A stretch of DNA of 64,000 nt from Kalmanozyma brasiliensis GHG001 (taxonomy: Eukaryota > Basidiomycota > Ustilaginomycetes > Ustilaginales). This document shows positions 61,652 to 64,000 of the stretch, piece by piece. Below the pieces are notes generated by a model that saw only the letters and a program-made list of their open reading frames with translations, was not told the DNA's origin and made no database searches. A program made the translations under genes and the position numbers. Position 1 is the stretch's first letter, and every line of letters begins with the position of its first letter. The stretch is taken from contig NW_015961953.1 of the NCBI RefSeq assembly GCF_000497045.1, forward strand, positions 124,001-188,000. The letters run 5' to 3'.

Positions 61652-63689
61652 GATTGAAATGTGTCGTGTATGCGGCTGAGACGAGGTGGTCTGAAGTTGC
61701 TGTTGCGTTCGAGACTGCGTTTATATCGGCCACGCCCAGGACTTTGATCGATGAGACTGCCAGGCAAGCGGACTCGTACGAAGCGACGATTCCAAAGCAA
61801 AGCTGCCAAGAGAGTGCAGGTGGGTGCGGCGTGGAATGATGATGATCAGGAAAGTGTATATCAAGTGTGAAGTGAATTGTGATTGGCGTCATGCAAGTGC
61901 CGAAAGGTGAGTGCTCGTGCGCGGTCGAAATGATGATGGATCGGATCACACGATCGGGCTGACGGCGTGAATTTCGCCGTCTCAGGTGCGGCTATCAAAA
62001 TAGATGCAGTCCGTTGCCTTCCTGAACATCACACACAAACCGATCCTTTCGGCGAGGCCGTCGCAGGCTGACACACATGCGGTCGTCTTGTTGATCACGG
62101 ATGCGATCAAGCAAGCATGGAGAGCTGCACCTCCATTCCGCGTCGCCACTGCTCCTTGAGCGTCAAGCGCGAAGCTGTGGCAAGGCATCTATGCGGTTGT
62201 GAGGCTTGAGTCTGCCATCACGGTCCTCACGTCGAGAAGAGCCGAGGATGCCGGCGCAATCAGCTCGAACAGTACTTGCCTTTGGCTTTCACGTCCAACA
62301 GACAGTCACGATGACTTCGTTGTAGCTCACTTGGCGATCGTTGACAGGCTGGTGAAAGATGATGACAGCTTTCTCGTCACGGCTCAATCGGTTGACATGA
62401 TGGCTTGAAGTCAGTCACATAAACGCGCGACTGGCCAATATGAATCAGACGAGCACGCTCTACAAGCAACGCATGGGGGCGGTTCAGTCTGCATTCGACG
62501 GCGTCGGAGCGTGCCGTTAAGTTAGCGCGCCGTCCGCATCCGCCTCTTCTGTGATTGACCCCGGATCTACCGAAAGAAGGCGGCTCGCTTCAAGACCCTG
62601 CCTGTCTCGTGCCTGAACTTGCGTGGGAAACAGACGCGCTCTTCTTTTTAAGGTTGGGTGAGCGTAGTTTTTACCGTGACACGGGACTGGTCCCGCATGA
62701 CAGGGTGCAGCCGAGAGCGGTGTTGGAAGATGGCCAATTCATAGAACCTCTTCGTGCTTCCTCTCAGCGACGGATGTCGGAGTGTTGATGTACTGGCTCG
62801 CTTTTCAATCAGCGCTCGACCGTTCGTCCCCGCCTGATGAGAGCTCCGTGGCCTCGTTGGTTCGTGCAGCTAGCCGCTCGTAGAGCCCATTGGCTTCTCC
62901 CTTCAGCCTGGCCCGGTCACCGCAACGAACGGCGCTGTCGCCCGGACACATTTTCGCGCAGTGTATGTGACTGTGACTGTGTGACTGACCGCTCCGTCAC
63001 AGAAGGTATCTGTGAGGCAGCGAGCACAGAGCAAGGGACAAGCCGACAAGGCCTGAGCGACGCCGTCCACACATTCAATGGTCACGGCTTGGCTACGGCT
63101 TGGCCGAGCGCAGCGTGAGAAAGTCAGGCGGATGTGGCGAGCCCGTGCTGACAAGCATTGCGATGCTCGGGCTTTCATGCGGCAGCAGCTCTGCCACAAG
63201 CTGGGCGGGGACCTTCCGCTTCGAGAACAAGCTGTGGCTGCGCAGGGTCCTGAAGGCTTTGTCTCAGTGTTTTGTGACCGTCGGATTAGCCGAAAGGGTC
63301 CAAAGTGTGCGCAGAAGAGGAAGAAAAGCCAACACCCTTTGTAACTCCGAAGCCAGCTTCATGCTTCCCTCTTCCCGTTCGCGGTACCGTCTGATTCAGC
63401 TTCCTCGGCCAACACGGCTGAGCTCCGACTTGAGCTGCGCTGACCCGAGCTGAGCTGCTTCGAGCACAGCGGTCAAGCTGTATGGGCTCTTCGTGTGACG
63501 GCGCTTCAAGCACTGCCAGGTCGAAAGGTGTATATATAATCCAGCTCCTCGGCAGGCTGTCGGTCAGCCGTCCTCTCCCTCGCGCCTCGTCTCCTTGCGA
63601 CCAGCCTCGACCTCCATCCCAGGCCGCTCGACAGAGTCCACTTTTCTCCCCTCGACGAGAGCCAGTGCTGCTCGGCCAATCTTCTCATC
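61652..63689. other. Long upstream region of the final gene
   Basis: Two kilobases without a supported gene. It includes MMS2's upstream region, short direct repeats of TGTGAC(TG) near 62960-62990, and a TATA box near the right end. Small open frames are not convincing. Confidence 0.5.
63531..63540 (+). promoter_or_regulatory. Strong TATA box of the final gene
   Basis: TATATATAAT at 63531-63540, 150 bp upstream of the start codon at 63690, with pyrimidine-rich leader between. Such a clear TATA box is otherwise rare in this window and suggests a regulated or highly expressed gene. Confidence 0.65.
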
Positions 63690-64000
63690 ATGGTGACCGC
63701 GACCACAGAGAAGGTGACGCAGGTAAGTACCGCCCGAACTCTTGCACCGCCCTCTCCTTCGTGTCAGTGAGCTGTTGGTTGTCGTCGCTACCAGGTCAAA
63801 GTGTCTGACTGCGTTCTCTCTTCTCTCCCTCTCCACTCACAGATCAAGTCCTACGTCCAGGACAAGGTCCACCAGACCTCCGATGCCGCCGGTGTTACGG
63901 CAGCAGAGACGCGCAAGAAGGCGCAGGTGACGCTCAAGCAGGCACAGCAAAAGACGTCGTCGGTCGCTACCACGTCCCACGAATCACTGCAAATGCTCAT
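63690..64000 (+). CDS. 5' end of an uncharacterised gene (cut by the window end)
   Basis: Exon 1 (63690-63722) encodes MVTATTEKVTQ and ends at a GTAAGT donor. A 120-nt intron ends CTCACAG, and exon 2 starts at 63843 in phase 0, running off the window at 64000. The visible 63 residues are hydrophilic, rich in Lys, Gln, Thr, Ala and Val, with an amphipathic helical pattern (KSYVQDKVHQTSDAAGVTAA, ETRKKAQVTLKQAQQKTSSV). This resembles LEA-like, perilipin-like or apolipoprotein-like helices, but no family can be assigned from a fragment. Confidence 0.7.

Overview
This window is nuclear DNA from a compact fungal genome. Genes lie on both strands, most are intronless or carry a few short introns (42-150 nt, one of 338 nt) with GTRNGT-type 5' splice sites, CTRAY-like branch sites and CAG/TAG ends, and 5' leaders are pyrimidine-rich. 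The gene set is fungal: a Shr3 permease chaperone, a Ctk2 cyclin, Hpr1/THO, fungal MscS channels with EF hands. It also includes COP9 Csn1 and exon-junction Y14, which budding yeasts have largely lost. With so few introns, a smut fungus (Ustilaginomycotina, Ustilago/Sporisorium type) fits best. That placement is inferred, not proven. I saw no rRNA, tRNA, transposon or CRISPR array.

Layout. 1-13 kb: LAMMER kinase, a repeat-bearing unknown protein, CLASP/Stu1, an IMPACT-domain protein and proteasome ATPase Rpt5. 13-25 kb: COP9 Csn1, exosome Mtr3, an EF-hand MscS channel, a Ctk2-like cyclin and a mitochondrial GHITM/Bax-inhibitor protein. 25-41 kb: karyopherin Kap123, class V myosin, a ubiquitin-ubiquitin-AN1 fusion, Smc5/6 subunit Nse1 and a Cys-rich unknown protein. 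42-49 kb: a six-exon MFS sugar transporter, a small membrane protein, ribokinase and aspartate aminotransferase, with an orphan PTS2-encoding exon upstream of the last. 49-64 kb: THO subunit Hpr1, Y14, Rpn7, APRT, a PB1-like/degenerate retropepsin-like protein, Shr3, a BTB-like protein, the ubiquitin E2 variant Mms2, and the 5' end of an unknown gene behind a strong TATA box.

Most genes are housekeeping and are not an operon-like pathway. Ubiquitin and proteasome functions recur (Rpt5, Rpn7, Csn1, ubiquitin-AN1, Mms2, and Nse1 with its RING-like domain), but they are scattered and look coincidental. Neighbouring genes are often divergent with shared promoters or convergent with very close 3' ends.

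The observations most worth following are: a possible peroxisomal (PTS2) isoform of aspartate aminotransferase made by alternative first-exon splicing; a head-to-tail di-ubiquitin with an AN1 zinc-finger tail; a PB1-like protein whose retropepsin-like active-site motif reads KSG instead of D[ST]G; four clustered SUMO-consensus sites in the IMPACT protein; and a 22-bp three-copy promoter repeat.
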